From: Granulicella tundricola MP5ACTX9
Lineage (GTDB): Bacteria > Acidobacteriota > Terriglobia > Terriglobales > Acidobacteriaceae
Length of the DNA stretch: 64,000 bases
Direction: 5' to 3'
NCBI RefSeq assembly: GCF_000178975.2
Contig: NC_015064.1
Coordinates: forward strand, 868,001 to 932,000
The notes under the pieces were generated by a model. The model did not search any database. It had not been told where the DNA came from and worked only from the letters and a program-made list of their open reading frames with translations. Shown piece after piece: positions 24,172 through 32,405 of the stretch (its first letter is position 1; every line of letters begins with the position of its first letter). Both the position numbers and the translations under genes were made by a program.

Positions 24172-24573
24172 ATGAAATGTCCAAATTGTGGAGATGCCAA
24201 GCTGGTTCGGGGTGTGCGTGAAATGCCGTACAGCTACAAAGGCGAGAGCACGGTACTAGGTGAGATTGCTGGGTCATTCTGCGCGGCGTGCGGGGAGACG
24301 GTCCTGGATGCGCCGGAGGCGAACCGTGTGAGTGCGCTGATGTTGGAGTTCAACAAGCAGGTGAATGCGTCCATGGTGGACCCGGAGTTCATCAGCCGCG
24401 TGCGGAAGAAGCTGGCGCTGGATCAGCGTGAGGCGTCAGTGATCTTCGGCGGTGGGGTGAATGCGTTCTCACGGTACGAGAACGGTAAGACGAAGCCGCC
24501 GGTGGCGCTGATCAAACTGCTGAAGGTGCTGGAGAGGCATCCCGATCTGCTGGCTGAGGTAAAGACGGCGTAA
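24172..24573 (+). CDS. mqsA: Antitoxin MqsA
   Basis: 133 residues from ATG 24172, favoured over ATG 24166 by the AAGGAG 8 bases upstream and by alignment to E. coli MqsA. N-terminal zinc domain with Cys3, Cys6, Cys37 and Cys40. C-terminal HTH: RVRKKLALDQREASVIFGGG begins it and NAFSRYENGKTKPP carries the recognition helix. It binds MqsR and the operator. The gene is intact although its toxin partner is frameshifted, so it could still act as a DNA-binding regulator. Confidence 0.93.
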   Translation: MKCPNCGDAKLVRGVREMPYSYKGESTVLGEIAGSFCAACGETVLDAPEANRVSALMLEFNKQVNASMVDPEFISRVRKKLALDQREASVIFGGGVNAFSRYENGKTKPPVALIKLLKVLERHPDLLAEVKTA

Positions 24574-24619
24574 GGGGCCAGTGCTACCCGGGAGGGAGGC
24601 TCTAGTTGTTTTGCTTGGC

Positions 24620-24826
24620 TTAGACGGTCGCGACTCGCTCGTGTAAACCGATCATGTCGCGATGAATGTTGTCGCGGAGGGTGATGATCTCACTGCGGAG
24701 CTGCCCGATCTCTGATTTGAGTTCAGCTTTCAGCTCGGCGCGCAGGGCGTTGATGTCCTGGCGCGTGAAGAGGACGCCGAGGAGGACCGCGAACGTCGGA
24801 ATGAGATAGGGGAGTGCGTTCGACAC
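24620..24826 (-). CDS. Small membrane-anchored coiled-coil protein
   Basis: 68 residues from GTG 24826 with GGAGG 8 bases upstream. One N-terminal membrane segment (PYLIPTFAVLLGVLF), then a heptad-rich helix (INALRAELKAELKSEIGQL) to the end. Small proteins of this shape are frequent in Acidobacteria. Function unknown. Confidence 0.7.
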   Translation of the reverse strand: MSNALPYLIPTFAVLLGVLFTRQDINALRAELKAELKSEIGQLRSEIITLRDNIHRDMIGLHERVATV

Positions 24827-24872
24827 GGTGATGCCTCCGTGGTGGAGATGATATCAGATCACATACTCTGCT

Positions 24873-25838
24873 TCAGCCGGCGAGCACCTTGGCGAAGATG
24901 TCTGCGTCTACGTTGCCGCCGCAGAGGACCACTCCGATTCGCTTGCCCTGCATGGCGTCTTTCTCCTGCATGAGGGCTGCGAAGCTGGCGGCTCCTGCGC
25001 CTTCGGCTACGTTGTGGGTGGCGATGAAGAGGCTGCGCATCGCGGCGGCGACCTCGTCCTCGTCCACCGCGATGACGCGGTCTACCCCGGCGAGCATGGC
25101 GGCGAGACAGTCCTCATTGGGGGAGCGGCAGGCGAGGCCGTCGGCGAGCAGGGTGGTGACGTCGTGCTCGATCTTGCGGCCGGCTTCAAAGGAGAGCTTG
25201 TAGGCGGGTGCGCCGGTGGAGACGACGCCGACGATCTTTGTGGGGAGGTTGAGGGCGTCGCGCGCGGCCATCATGCCGCAGATGCCGCTGCCCATGCCGA
25301 TGGGGACGTAGACGGTATCGAGTACGGGGGCGGTGCGGAGGAACTCAAGCGCGTAGGTGCCGACGCCGCAGACGAGCTCGGTGGCGAGCGAGGGGAGGCG
25401 GTGCAGGCCGCGATCCTGGGCGAGCGCGTCGGCGTACTCGCAGGCCTCCTGGAAGTCTTCCCCGGCTTCGATGACGGCGACTCCGAGGGCGCGCATGGCT
25501 GCGTTCTTCTCAGGGCTGTTGCCGCGCGGGACGACGACGGTGGCGGAGGTGCCGGTCATGCGGGCGGCGAAGCCCATGGACTGGCCGTGGTTGCCGCGGG
25601 TGGCTCCGACGACGCCGCGGATGTCCGGGCGCGTGCGGAGGAGCATGTCCATGTAGACGATGCCGCCGCGGATCTTGAAGGCTCCGACGGGGGTATGGTT
25701 CTCGTGCTTGACCCAGACCTCCGTGCCGGCGACTGCGTCGAGCAGCGGCCAGCGGTACTGGGGGGTGGCGGGCATGTGACGGTAGATGAGCTCGGCGGCT
25801 GATTCGAGCTCGCCGAGCGTGGGGAGGGACCAACTCAT
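24873..25838 (-). CDS. Threonine/serine dehydratase family PLP enzyme
   Basis: 321 residues, fold type II. PLP Lys lies in HTPVGAFKIRGG, the phosphate loop is PIGMGSGICGM, and ATRGNHGQSMG matches the substrate loop. The closing CGGNVD is a family signature. Related enzymes include threonine dehydratase, serine racemase and threo-3-hydroxyaspartate lyase; the exact substrate cannot be told. There is no ACT domain, so it is of the short, catabolic-type length. Confidence 0.9.
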   Translation of the reverse strand: MSWSLPTLGELESAAELIYRHMPATPQYRWPLLDAVAGTEVWVKHENHTPVGAFKIRGGIVYMDMLLRTRPDIRGVVGATRGNHGQSMGFAARMTGTSATVVVPRGNSPEKNAAMRALGVAVIEAGEDFQEACEYADALAQDRGLHRLPSLATELVCGVGTYALEFLRTAPVLDTVYVPIGMGSGICGMMAARDALNLPTKIVGVVSTGAPAYKLSFEAGRKIEHDVTTLLADGLACRSPNEDCLAAMLAGVDRVIAVDEDEVAAAMRSLFIATHNVAEGAGAASFAALMQEKDAMQGKRIGVVLCGGNVDADIFAKVLAG

Positions 25839-25867
25839 CTTCCTATGCTAACGGAACGGGCCGGTAC

Positions 25868-26992
25868 TTATGGGGCGAGAGGCTTCAGGTCGATGGTCTT
25901 GCCGGTGCGTGCGGACTCGCGTGCGGCGGCAAGGATCTGGACGACGACCATGTTGGTGGGGAGGGAAGTCATGTCGTCGCCGGGTTTGATCTGGCCGCGG
26001 ATGGCTGCGGCCAGGTAGTCGAGCGAGTTGGAACGTTCCTGCGGGAGTGCGGGTGCGGTGGTGCGGGCCTCTTCCTTCTCACCCTTGTAGCGGACGCGCA
26101 TGCCGTCGGAGGCGACGGTGATGGCGTAGCCGTCCATCCCGTAGACCTCCATGTCCTTGCGTGCGAAGCTCCAGTCCCAGGAGGGCATGAGGACGGCCTG
26201 TGCGCCGGGATAGCGGAGGATGACGGTCGCGTCGTCATCGACGTGCGGGTAGATGCCGGGCTTGTCGGTCTGGGTGACGGCGGTGACGCTGAGCGGGGCC
26301 TGGCCGTGCATCATGACGGTGACCATGTCCGCGCCGTAGCAGCCGAAGTCAAAGAGTGCGCCGGCACCGTTCTGGATGGGGTCGGTGAGCCAGGGGAGCC
26401 ACTCCGGGCCTACGCCGATCTCCTTGGGGCCTTCGTGGCCGTCGTGGACCACCACCTTGCGAATCGTCCCGAGCTTGCCGGAGGCGGCCTCGTTCAGGGC
26501 TTCCGTGTTGCTGGCGTACCAGGTCGTCTCGTAGTTGGTGAGGACCTGGACGTGGTGGGCGCGGGCTGCGGCGCGGATGGCCAGGGCGTCCTCGAGCGTG
26601 GTGGCGAGGGGCTTTTCAACCATCGACGAGACGTTGTGGCTGGCGGCGTCTTCGATGATCTTGCGGTGGTCCTTGATGGTGGAGTAGACGAGGACGGCGT
26701 CGGGGTGCGTGGCGGCGAACATGGGCTCGCTGCTGGTGTAGAAGAGGTTTTGCGCAAGGTGATACCTGGCGGCGTACTTCTGGGAGAGCGCTTTGTCTGA
26801 TTCGACGATGCCGACGAGCTGGACGTTGGTGTTCTTCGGCAGCGCGCTGAAGAGTCCCATGACGTGGCCGTGGACCAGGCCGATGATGGCAACGCGGACG
26901 GGCTTTGCGTCGGATTGGGCGGTGGCTGGTGCGGGGTTGGACAGGAGGGTCGCGGCGGCAAGCGTGAGCGGGATCGATATGCGTTTGAACAT
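25868..26992 (-). CDS. Exported Gfo/Idh/MocA family oxidoreductase
   Basis: 374 residues. Signal peptide (LTLAAATLLSNPAPATAQ). Rossmann start VRVAIIGLVHGHVMG and the EKPLATTLEDA motif with the conserved Lys mark the NAD(P)-binding Gfo/Idh domain; the C-terminal half is the matching alpha/beta domain. Family members oxidise or reduce sugars and inositols. A secreted form is unusual for NAD enzymes but known in this family, where cofactor can be tightly held. 29 bases from the PLP enzyme and on the same strand; likely an operon. Confidence 0.88.
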   Translation of the reverse strand: MFKRISIPLTLAAATLLSNPAPATAQSDAKPVRVAIIGLVHGHVMGLFSALPKNTNVQLVGIVESDKALSQKYAARYHLAQNLFYTSSEPMFAATHPDAVLVYSTIKDHRKIIEDAASHNVSSMVEKPLATTLEDALAIRAAARAHHVQVLTNYETTWYASNTEALNEAASGKLGTIRKVVVHDGHEGPKEIGVGPEWLPWLTDPIQNGAGALFDFGCYGADMVTVMMHGQAPLSVTAVTQTDKPGIYPHVDDDATVILRYPGAQAVLMPSWDWSFARKDMEVYGMDGYAITVASDGMRVRYKGEKEEARTTAPALPQERSNSLDYLAAAIRGQIKPGDDMTSLPTNMVVVQILAAARESARTGKTIDLKPLAP

Positions 26993-27048
26993 GTCGTGAT
27001 GAGTCTACGCCCGGGAGCATGTGCTGGGAAAAGCGACAAAAAAAGACG

Positions 27049-27076
27049 TTGCAGAAAGAGCGAACGGGACTATGCT
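27049..27076 (+). promoter_or_regulatory. Possible promoter for the zinc-ribbon membrane protein gene
   Basis: TTGCAG (27049-27054), 16 bases, TATGCT (27071-27076), about 110 bases before the start codon. Moderate sigma-70 match, by eye only. Confidence 0.3.
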
Positions 27077-27185
27077 GGGTAGCAATTCAGGTCCAACTGA
27101 ATGAGTCGTTTACGAGAGCTGCCTTGCGGCAGTGCCGGGCCCCGTATCTCCCAATCCCAGGTTCAAAAACTCCAGGAGTGATGCC

Positions 27186-27737
27186 ATGCAATGTGCAATC
27201 TGCCATGCCGAAGTGGGTCCCCAAAGCGCTTTCTGTAACAGCTGTGGCGCGCCAGTCGCTGCGGCGGCAGCGGGACCTGCCGATACCTCCGGTTATTCCA
27301 CGGTCAACGCCGGTGCGCCGCCGGTCGGGTACGCCGCACCGCCCGCTTACGGTGCCGCGCCACCCTATACCGGACCGACTGCGGCGAGCTCCGGACTCTC
27401 GGACAACGTTGCGTCCGCCCTGGCGTATGTGACGATCATTCCGGCGATCATCTTCCTTGTTCTGGAGCCGTACAACAAGGTGCCGCTGATCAAGTTCCAC
27501 TCGTGGCAGTCGATCGGGCTGTGCGTGGCGTCGATCGTAATCCAGATTGCGTTGACGATCCTGCAGATCGCGCTGCACTTCATCCCGTTGATCGGCCTGC
27601 TGTTCGTGCCGGTTCATCTGCTGGTCGGGCTGGGCATCTTCCTGCTCTGGATCTTCGTGATCATCAAGGCGAGCCGCGGCGAGTGGTACAAGCTGCCGGT
27701 CATCGGCGACTTTGCGGAGAAGCAGGCCCGCAGCTAA
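27186..27737 (+). CDS. Zinc-ribbon membrane protein (DUF4870-like)
   Basis: 183 residues from ATG 27186, with AGGAG 9 bases upstream. N-terminal zinc ribbon Cys3-x2-Cys6 and Cys17-x2-Cys20, a Pro/Ala/Tyr-rich linker (about 25-75), then three or four membrane segments (LAYVTIIPAIIFLVLEPY; GLCVASIVIQIALTILQIAL; VHLLVGLGIFLLWIFVII). The membrane part resembles DUF4870/Tic20-like proteins. Function unknown. Convergent with the gene at 27810, with a terminator between. Confidence 0.8.
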   Translation: MQCAICHAEVGPQSAFCNSCGAPVAAAAAGPADTSGYSTVNAGAPPVGYAAPPAYGAAPPYTGPTAASSGLSDNVASALAYVTIIPAIIFLVLEPYNKVPLIKFHSWQSIGLCVASIVIQIALTILQIALHFIPLIGLLFVPVHLLVGLGIFLLWIFVIIKASRGEWYKLPVIGDFAEKQARS

Positions 27738-27760
27738 AAGGTGAGGGGCTAAAACAGAGA

Positions 27761-27787
27761 TGGCCCGGACGGGATTCGTCCGGGCCA
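27761..27787. terminator. Hairpin between convergent genes
   Basis: Perfect 11-bp stem TGGCCCGGACG / CGTCCGGGCCA with loop GGATT. U-tracts are weak on both sides, but position between two gene ends supports a terminator. Confidence 0.7.
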
Positions 27788-27809
27788 CTCTAGTGTTCAG
27801 GGTGAAGGG

Positions 27810-28271
27810 CTATTTGGGGCTCTCATCCTTGAGCTTCTGCGTGTCCTGGTGGACATCGTCCTTGGCCCTCATGTTGGATTCGCGCGCCTTATCGGTCACG
27901 ACGCTCTTCTTATGGGCGCTGGGGTCGAAGACCTTCTGTACGCCTTCCTTGCTCTTGTCATAGGCCTTGACCGAGGTCTCCTTGGTCTTGTCCGCCGCGA
28001 CGGTGGTGCCTTCCTTGGTCTTGTCCGCAGCCTTGACTGTGCCGCTTTCCGTCTTGTGGGCGGCCTTCTTGGTGACGTGCTTGGTCTTGTGGTAGGTCTT
28101 CTTCGTGCCGGTCTTGACGGCGTGGCCGGTATCGTCAGCCGCGTCCTTGGTGTCATGGCCGGCGGTGTGCATGTCCTGACCGGCAGTTTGGGCGAACGAG
28201 ACGTTCGGCATCAGGAGCGTGGAAGCGAGAGTGAGGGAGGCCATTGCCTGAGCGATTCGTAAAGTTCTCAT
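27810..28271 (-). CDS. Exported Lys/Thr-rich low-complexity (LEA-like) protein
   Basis: 153 residues from ATG 28271. A signal peptide (LRIAQAMASLTLASTLLMPNVSFAQ is its extent, residues 4-28), then a hydrophilic chain made of repeated Lys-Thr-Lys, DKTKE and HKT units, e.g. AADKTKEGTTVAADKTKE. No Cys and few hydrophobic residues; probably helical or disordered. This composition resembles late-embryogenesis-abundant and stress-protective proteins. Any desiccation role is inference. Confidence 0.75.
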   Translation of the reverse strand: MRTLRIAQAMASLTLASTLLMPNVSFAQTAGQDMHTAGHDTKDAADDTGHAVKTGTKKTYHKTKHVTKKAAHKTESGTVKAADKTKEGTTVAADKTKETSVKAYDKSKEGVQKVFDPSAHKKSVVTDKARESNMRAKDDVHQDTQKLKDESPK

Positions 28272-28336
28272 ATTCAATTTAGAGCTCCAAATCCGGGAAA
28301 GGTTGCGTGCATGTTGCTGATTTATTGAGTGTGCCG

Positions 28337-29692
28337 TCACGCTTCGGGATGGGTGAGGGTGCCCTTCCGGTCCGCGGGCTTGAGCGCGATGCACAGGCAC
28401 GCTCCCACGAGCGACAGTCCGCTGATGACCAGCAGCCCGGCGGTGAAGTTGCCGGTGAGGTCCTTCAGCTTGCCCGTGAGGGTGGGCCCGACGAAGCCGC
28501 CGATGCTGCCGATCATGGTGATGATGGCCACTCCGCCAGCCGCAGCCTGCCCGCCCAGGACGCGCGTGGGCAGCGCCCAGAACGGTCCCATCATGCTCCA
28601 GTAACCGACGGCCGCCAAGGTCATCGCGCAGAGTGCCGCGGCCAGGCTATGCGCGTACGCGGCCCAGGTGAAGCCGATCACGCTGAGCAGGAAGCAGCCT
28701 GCGATGTGCCAGCGCCGCTCGCCCGTCTTGTCACTGGACCAACCTGCGATCACCGTGAAGATGGCCGCCGCAATGTACGGCACGGTGGCATAACGTGCGA
28801 TGACGCTGGCCCCCGCCGCATCGCCTAGCTTGCCCACATGCAGGAAGCTGTTGAGCAGCAGCGGCATCCAGAGGTTGACCGTGTAGACGCCGATCTGGTC
28901 CAGCATGAAGATGCCTGCGAGCACCCAGACCATAGGCAGCTTGAAGGCGTCGAGCAGGTTGTGCTTCTCGCTTGCGCCCCCTTCCTTGCGGTCGCGTTCC
29001 AGTTCCGTATCCAGCCACTTTTTTTCGGGGTCGGAGAGCCAGCCTGCGTCGTCGGGATGATCGTTGAGCACGAAGAGGACGGAGATGCCCATCAGGAAGG
29101 TGGGCAGGCCTTCCATGAGGAAGAGCCACTGCCATCCGTGCAGGCCGGCCTTGCCCTCCAGACTCAGCAGGAAGCTGGAGATGGGGCCGCCGACCACGCC
29201 CGCGATGGAGGTAGCCGTCATGAACTTGGCGATAGCGCGTGCGCGTTCCCCTGACGGGAACCAGTAGGTGAGGTAGAGGATCATGCCAGGAAAGAAGCCT
29301 GCCTCACTGACGCCGAGCAGGAAGCGCAGCAGGTAAAACGAGTGCGCACCTTTGACGAACATCATGCAGGTGGCCACGATGCCCCACGTGATCATGATGC
29401 GTGCGATCCAGAGCCGTGGGCCGACCTTGCCGAGCAGCAGGTTGCTGGGCAGATCGAACATCAACTGGCCAAGAAAGAAGATGCCTCCACCGAGGCCGTA
29501 GACGGTGGCGGAGAGGTTGAGGTCGCGCCGCATCTCGACTGCGGCGAAGCCGACGTTGACGCGGTCCAGATAGGCCAGGATGTAGAGGATGAAGATGTAA
29601 GGAATCAGACGCCAGGAGATCTTGCTGTAGAGCGCACGCGCGTCTACCTGCTGGTCTGAACCTGGATTGGCCTGCTGGACGCTCGCGCTCAT
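28337..29692 (-). CDS. MFS transporter (anion:cation symporter type)
   Basis: 451 residues with 12 expected membrane segments. RLIPYIFILYILAYLDRVNVGFA at segment 1 and LLGVSEAGFFPGMILYL near segment 4 are typical of the ACS family (sugar acids, tartrate, phthalate and related anions). The cytoplasmic loop is near residues 205-245. The substrate is not determined by sequence; no catabolic operon is adjacent. Confidence 0.9.
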   Translation of the reverse strand: MSASVQQANPGSDQQVDARALYSKISWRLIPYIFILYILAYLDRVNVGFAAVEMRRDLNLSATVYGLGGGIFFLGQLMFDLPSNLLLGKVGPRLWIARIMITWGIVATCMMFVKGAHSFYLLRFLLGVSEAGFFPGMILYLTYWFPSGERARAIAKFMTATSIAGVVGGPISSFLLSLEGKAGLHGWQWLFLMEGLPTFLMGISVLFVLNDHPDDAGWLSDPEKKWLDTELERDRKEGGASEKHNLLDAFKLPMVWVLAGIFMLDQIGVYTVNLWMPLLLNSFLHVGKLGDAAGASVIARYATVPYIAAAIFTVIAGWSSDKTGERRWHIAGCFLLSVIGFTWAAYAHSLAAALCAMTLAAVGYWSMMGPFWALPTRVLGGQAAAGGVAIITMIGSIGGFVGPTLTGKLKDLTGNFTAGLLVISGLSLVGACLCIALKPADRKGTLTHPEA

Positions 29693-29767
29693 GGAACTAC
29701 TGTACCCGGCCTTTGGATGCGTGTGCGGCTAAGGTTGCTGCGCTTTGTTATCACCAAAGAAAGCGGG

Positions 29768-30055
29768 TTACTCCGGTGGCAGGACTTGCACGCGGCGCCC
29801 CGCTCGCCAGGCCTGAAAGCCTGCGGTGGCCAGCAGCACGAACAGCCCGCCGAAGCCGAGGAAAACACCGAAGACGGCGAGCACTCCGACCACGATCACC
29901 CACAGCGGCGTGGTCTTGTCCCCGAAGCTGAGGAACGCGCCCACGGCGTCTACCGCGAACAGCACAAGCGAGCCGATCAGGACGGCAGTGCTGAGGATCA
30001 TCCAGGGCTTGTAGGCCTTGGGTATCGGTTCGTTAGCCAAGCTCTGCACCTTCAT
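29768..30055 (-). CDS. Small membrane protein
   Basis: 95 residues, two clear membrane segments (MILSTAVLIGSLVLFAVDAV; VIVVGVLAVFGVFLGFGGLF) plus a hydrophobic third stretch. ATG 30055 lies inside the ada gene, a 23-base same-strand overlap, so it is probably translationally coupled to ada. Unknown function. Confidence 0.7.
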   Translation of the reverse strand: MKVQSLANEPIPKAYKPWMILSTAVLIGSLVLFAVDAVGAFLSFGDKTTPLWVIVVGVLAVFGVFLGFGGLFVLLATAGFQAWRAGRRVQVLPPE

Positions 30056-31145
30056 GGGTCAACAGCGTGCGTTTGCGGTCCATGCCCCAGCGGTAGCCCG
30101 TGAGCTTGCCGTCCTTGCCGATGACGCGGTGGCAGGGAACTGCGAGCGCGACGGGATTGGCCGCGCAGGCACCGGCGACGGCTCGCACGGAGGCCGGGCT
30201 GCCGATGGCTTCTGCGATCTCGGAATAGGTGCGGGTCTGGCCGCGCGGGATAGCCTGCAGCTCCCTCCAGACGCGGTGCTGGAAGGCGGTGGCGCGGACG
30301 TCGAGCGGCAGCGCCAGGGCGCGGGGGCTCTCGCTCATGGCGGCGATCAGGGCGTCGACGGCGTAGCTGAGTTCGCGCTCCATGTGCTTGCGCTCTGCCT
30401 TGGGGAACTTCAGGGCGAGCTCGGTTTCGAGCTGCTCGGCCGAGTCACCGAAGACGATGGAGCAGATGCCGCGTGCGGTCGCGGCGACCATGATCATGCC
30501 CAGCGGAGTCTCCGCAGTGGTGAAGCGTATGGTCTCGCCCTGGCCGCCGGCCTTCATCGCGGACGGCGTCATGCCCAGCGAGGCGTCCGCGCCTTCATAC
30601 AGGCGGCTGCTGGAGCCGAAGCCCGCGTCGTAGATGGCGTCGGTGACGGTGCCTTTGGGCTGGCGAACCTTTTCCTTGAACTTGGCGACGCGCTGCGCCT
30701 TGGCGTACTCGCGCGGACTGACGCCGAGGACGCGCTTGAAGCCGCGCAGGATGGTCAGGGGCGCGACGCCGGTGGCCTTGGCGACGTCCTTGAGCTTCGT
30801 CCGCTGATCGGCGTGCTCGGTCAGGTACTGGGTGACGGCGTCGATGGCCTTGACCTGCGGATCGTCTTTGCGCGCGACCGAGTCAGGTTCGCAGCGCAGA
30901 CACGCACGATAGCCCGCAGCCTGCGCCAGCGCCGGCGTGGGGAAGAACGAGACGTTCTTGCGTTCGGGCCGGCGGCTGGGGCAGCCGGGGCGGCAGTAGA
31001 CCTTGGTGGTCTTGACCGCGTAGACGAACTGGCCGTCGGCACGCTCGTCGCGCGCGAGCACCTGCTGCCAGGCCTTGCCGGCAAAGAGGCTGGGGACCTT
31101 CGTTTTGGGGTTTGAAACGGCGGGGGGAAGAGAGCTCACAGTCAT
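30033..31145 (-). CDS. ada: Bifunctional Ada: regulator and O6-methylguanine-DNA methyltransferase
   Basis: 370 residues from ATG 31145. The N-terminal Ada zinc domain has Cys51, Cys55, Cys82 and Cys85 (TKVYCRPGCPSR; ACLRCEPD); Cys51 aligns with the methyl-phosphotriester acceptor. An AraC-type HTH follows (FKRVLGVSPREYAKAQR near 125). The C-terminal domain has the acceptor Cys338 in PCHRVIG. It repairs alkylated DNA and, once methylated, activates the adaptive response. No alkA or alkB lies beside it; the partner is a small membrane protein. Confidence 0.96.
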   Translation of the reverse strand: MTVSSLPPAVSNPKTKVPSLFAGKAWQQVLARDERADGQFVYAVKTTKVYCRPGCPSRRPERKNVSFFPTPALAQAAGYRACLRCEPDSVARKDDPQVKAIDAVTQYLTEHADQRTKLKDVAKATGVAPLTILRGFKRVLGVSPREYAKAQRVAKFKEKVRQPKGTVTDAIYDAGFGSSSRLYEGADASLGMTPSAMKAGGQGETIRFTTAETPLGMIMVAATARGICSIVFGDSAEQLETELALKFPKAERKHMERELSYAVDALIAAMSESPRALALPLDVRATAFQHRVWRELQAIPRGQTRTYSEIAEAIGSPASVRAVAGACAANPVALAVPCHRVIGKDGKLTGYRWGMDRKRTLLTHEGAELG

Positions 31146-31214
31146 AAGAGTATCTTCCCCGCCCGCCGGACGCACGGCACTCCGCTTTTACACGCCAAAG
31201 TCAGGCCTGGACCC

Positions 31215-32075
31215 TTAGGTATATTGCGGCAACGGAACGCGGTTGTTCTGCGCGTCGATCTCGTAGCTATCCACCTGGAAGCTGTTGAGGTCCGCGATGC
31301 CAAAGCTGGTGGTGATGGCGACGTCGGTGGCGTCGCGGCCTACGGCCATCAGGACGCGGCCCATGCGTCCGTCGTTGTGGCGTGCATCCATGGTCCACCA
31401 TTTGCCGTCCAGGAAGACCTCATACCAGGCGCTGAAGTCGCCCGCGCCGCTGTAGGGCCGCTTGATATCGCCCAGGTAGCCGGTGACGTAGCGGGATGGG
31501 ATGTTCATGGCGCGGCTGAGGGTGACGGCCAGGTGCTGGAAGTCGCGGCAGACGCCGACGCGCTCCGTGAACACGTCCAGCGCGGTCTTGGTGCTGCGGG
31601 CGGACTTGTAGTCGAAGCGAACATGGTTGTGGACCCAGTCGCGGATGGCGATGGCGCGGGTCCAGCCGGGCGTGGTATGGCCGAAGAGATCGCCTGCGAC
31701 CAGCGACATCTGGTCCACCTGGCAGTAACGGCTGCTGAGCAGGAACTGCAGCACCTCGGGAGGAAGGTCTTCAATCGGGTGCTGCTGGGCCTGGGTGTCG
31801 ATCTCCACGGCAAAGAAGTCGATATCGACGACGCTCGATCCGCTGAGCGCGAGGTGACCCTGCGGTGCGAGGAAGCGCGAGCAGCGATTGCCGAACGAAT
31901 CGACATACTCCTGGATGGCGATGGGGGTGCGGGTGCCATTGCTCAGATGCACGGCCTCAAGCACTTCGGGCTCGCGCACCAGGGGATCGAAGGAGGAGTG
32001 CAGGCGCAGCAGGCCGATCATCGCGACGGATTGAGGGAGATAAAATTCGATGGCGAATTCAGATCGAACGAGCAA
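31215..32075 (-). CDS. Transglutaminase-like (protease-fold) protein
   Basis: 286 residues. The N-terminal beta domain (1-130) is followed by a transglutaminase core. Cys of GVCRDFQHLAVTL is the expected catalytic Cys, and Asp of WWTMDARHN the expected Asp. In the strand between, the sequence reads GDFSAWYEVFLDG, where most members have His before AW, so the triad His appears to be Ser. Either activity is lost or another His serves. Role unknown. It may be the first gene of a unit with ada, 69 bases away. Confidence 0.85.
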   Translation of the reverse strand: MLVRSEFAIEFYLPQSVAMIGLLRLHSSFDPLVREPEVLEAVHLSNGTRTPIAIQEYVDSFGNRCSRFLAPQGHLALSGSSVVDIDFFAVEIDTQAQQHPIEDLPPEVLQFLLSSRYCQVDQMSLVAGDLFGHTTPGWTRAIAIRDWVHNHVRFDYKSARSTKTALDVFTERVGVCRDFQHLAVTLSRAMNIPSRYVTGYLGDIKRPYSGAGDFSAWYEVFLDGKWWTMDARHNDGRMGRVLMAVGRDATDVAITTSFGIADLNSFQVDSYEIDAQNNRVPLPQYT

Positions 32076-32201
32076 AGGGCCTCCTGGTGAATCGGGGGTG
32101 GAATCGGTTTGAATAACCGTAAGATGCAGATTGCCTGCAGGAGTAGGTCAGGGGGCTTGGCCCAGTATAGCGGAGGGCGCGGGGGTGGTAGACTTCCGCA
32201 C

Positions 32202-32405
32202 ATGACCACGCCGGATAGTCTCGACACAGATGTGATTCAGGATCGGATTTTGAGGCTGCAGGCATCGCTTGAAAGCGGCGACCTGAAGCTGGAGCAGGTG
32301 TACAAGGATCTGATTGCGATCAGCCAGGAGATGCTCTTCGTGGCGGAGGACCTGGAGAGCCGGCGCATCAACAGCATCGTCCCGGGTGCGAACGTGACGT
32401 TCTAG
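32202..32405 (+). CDS. Small conserved-looking protein
   Basis: 67 residues from ATG 32202. Mostly helical (DVIQDRILRLQASLESGDLK; VYKDLIAISQEMLFVAEDL), ends INSIVPGANVTF. No membrane segment or Cys. Its stop overlaps the convergent PBP1 stop by 4 bases. Codon use matches its neighbours. Function unknown. Confidence 0.6.
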   Translation: MTTPDSLDTDVIQDRILRLQASLESGDLKLEQVYKDLIAISQEMLFVAEDLESRRINSIVPGANVTF

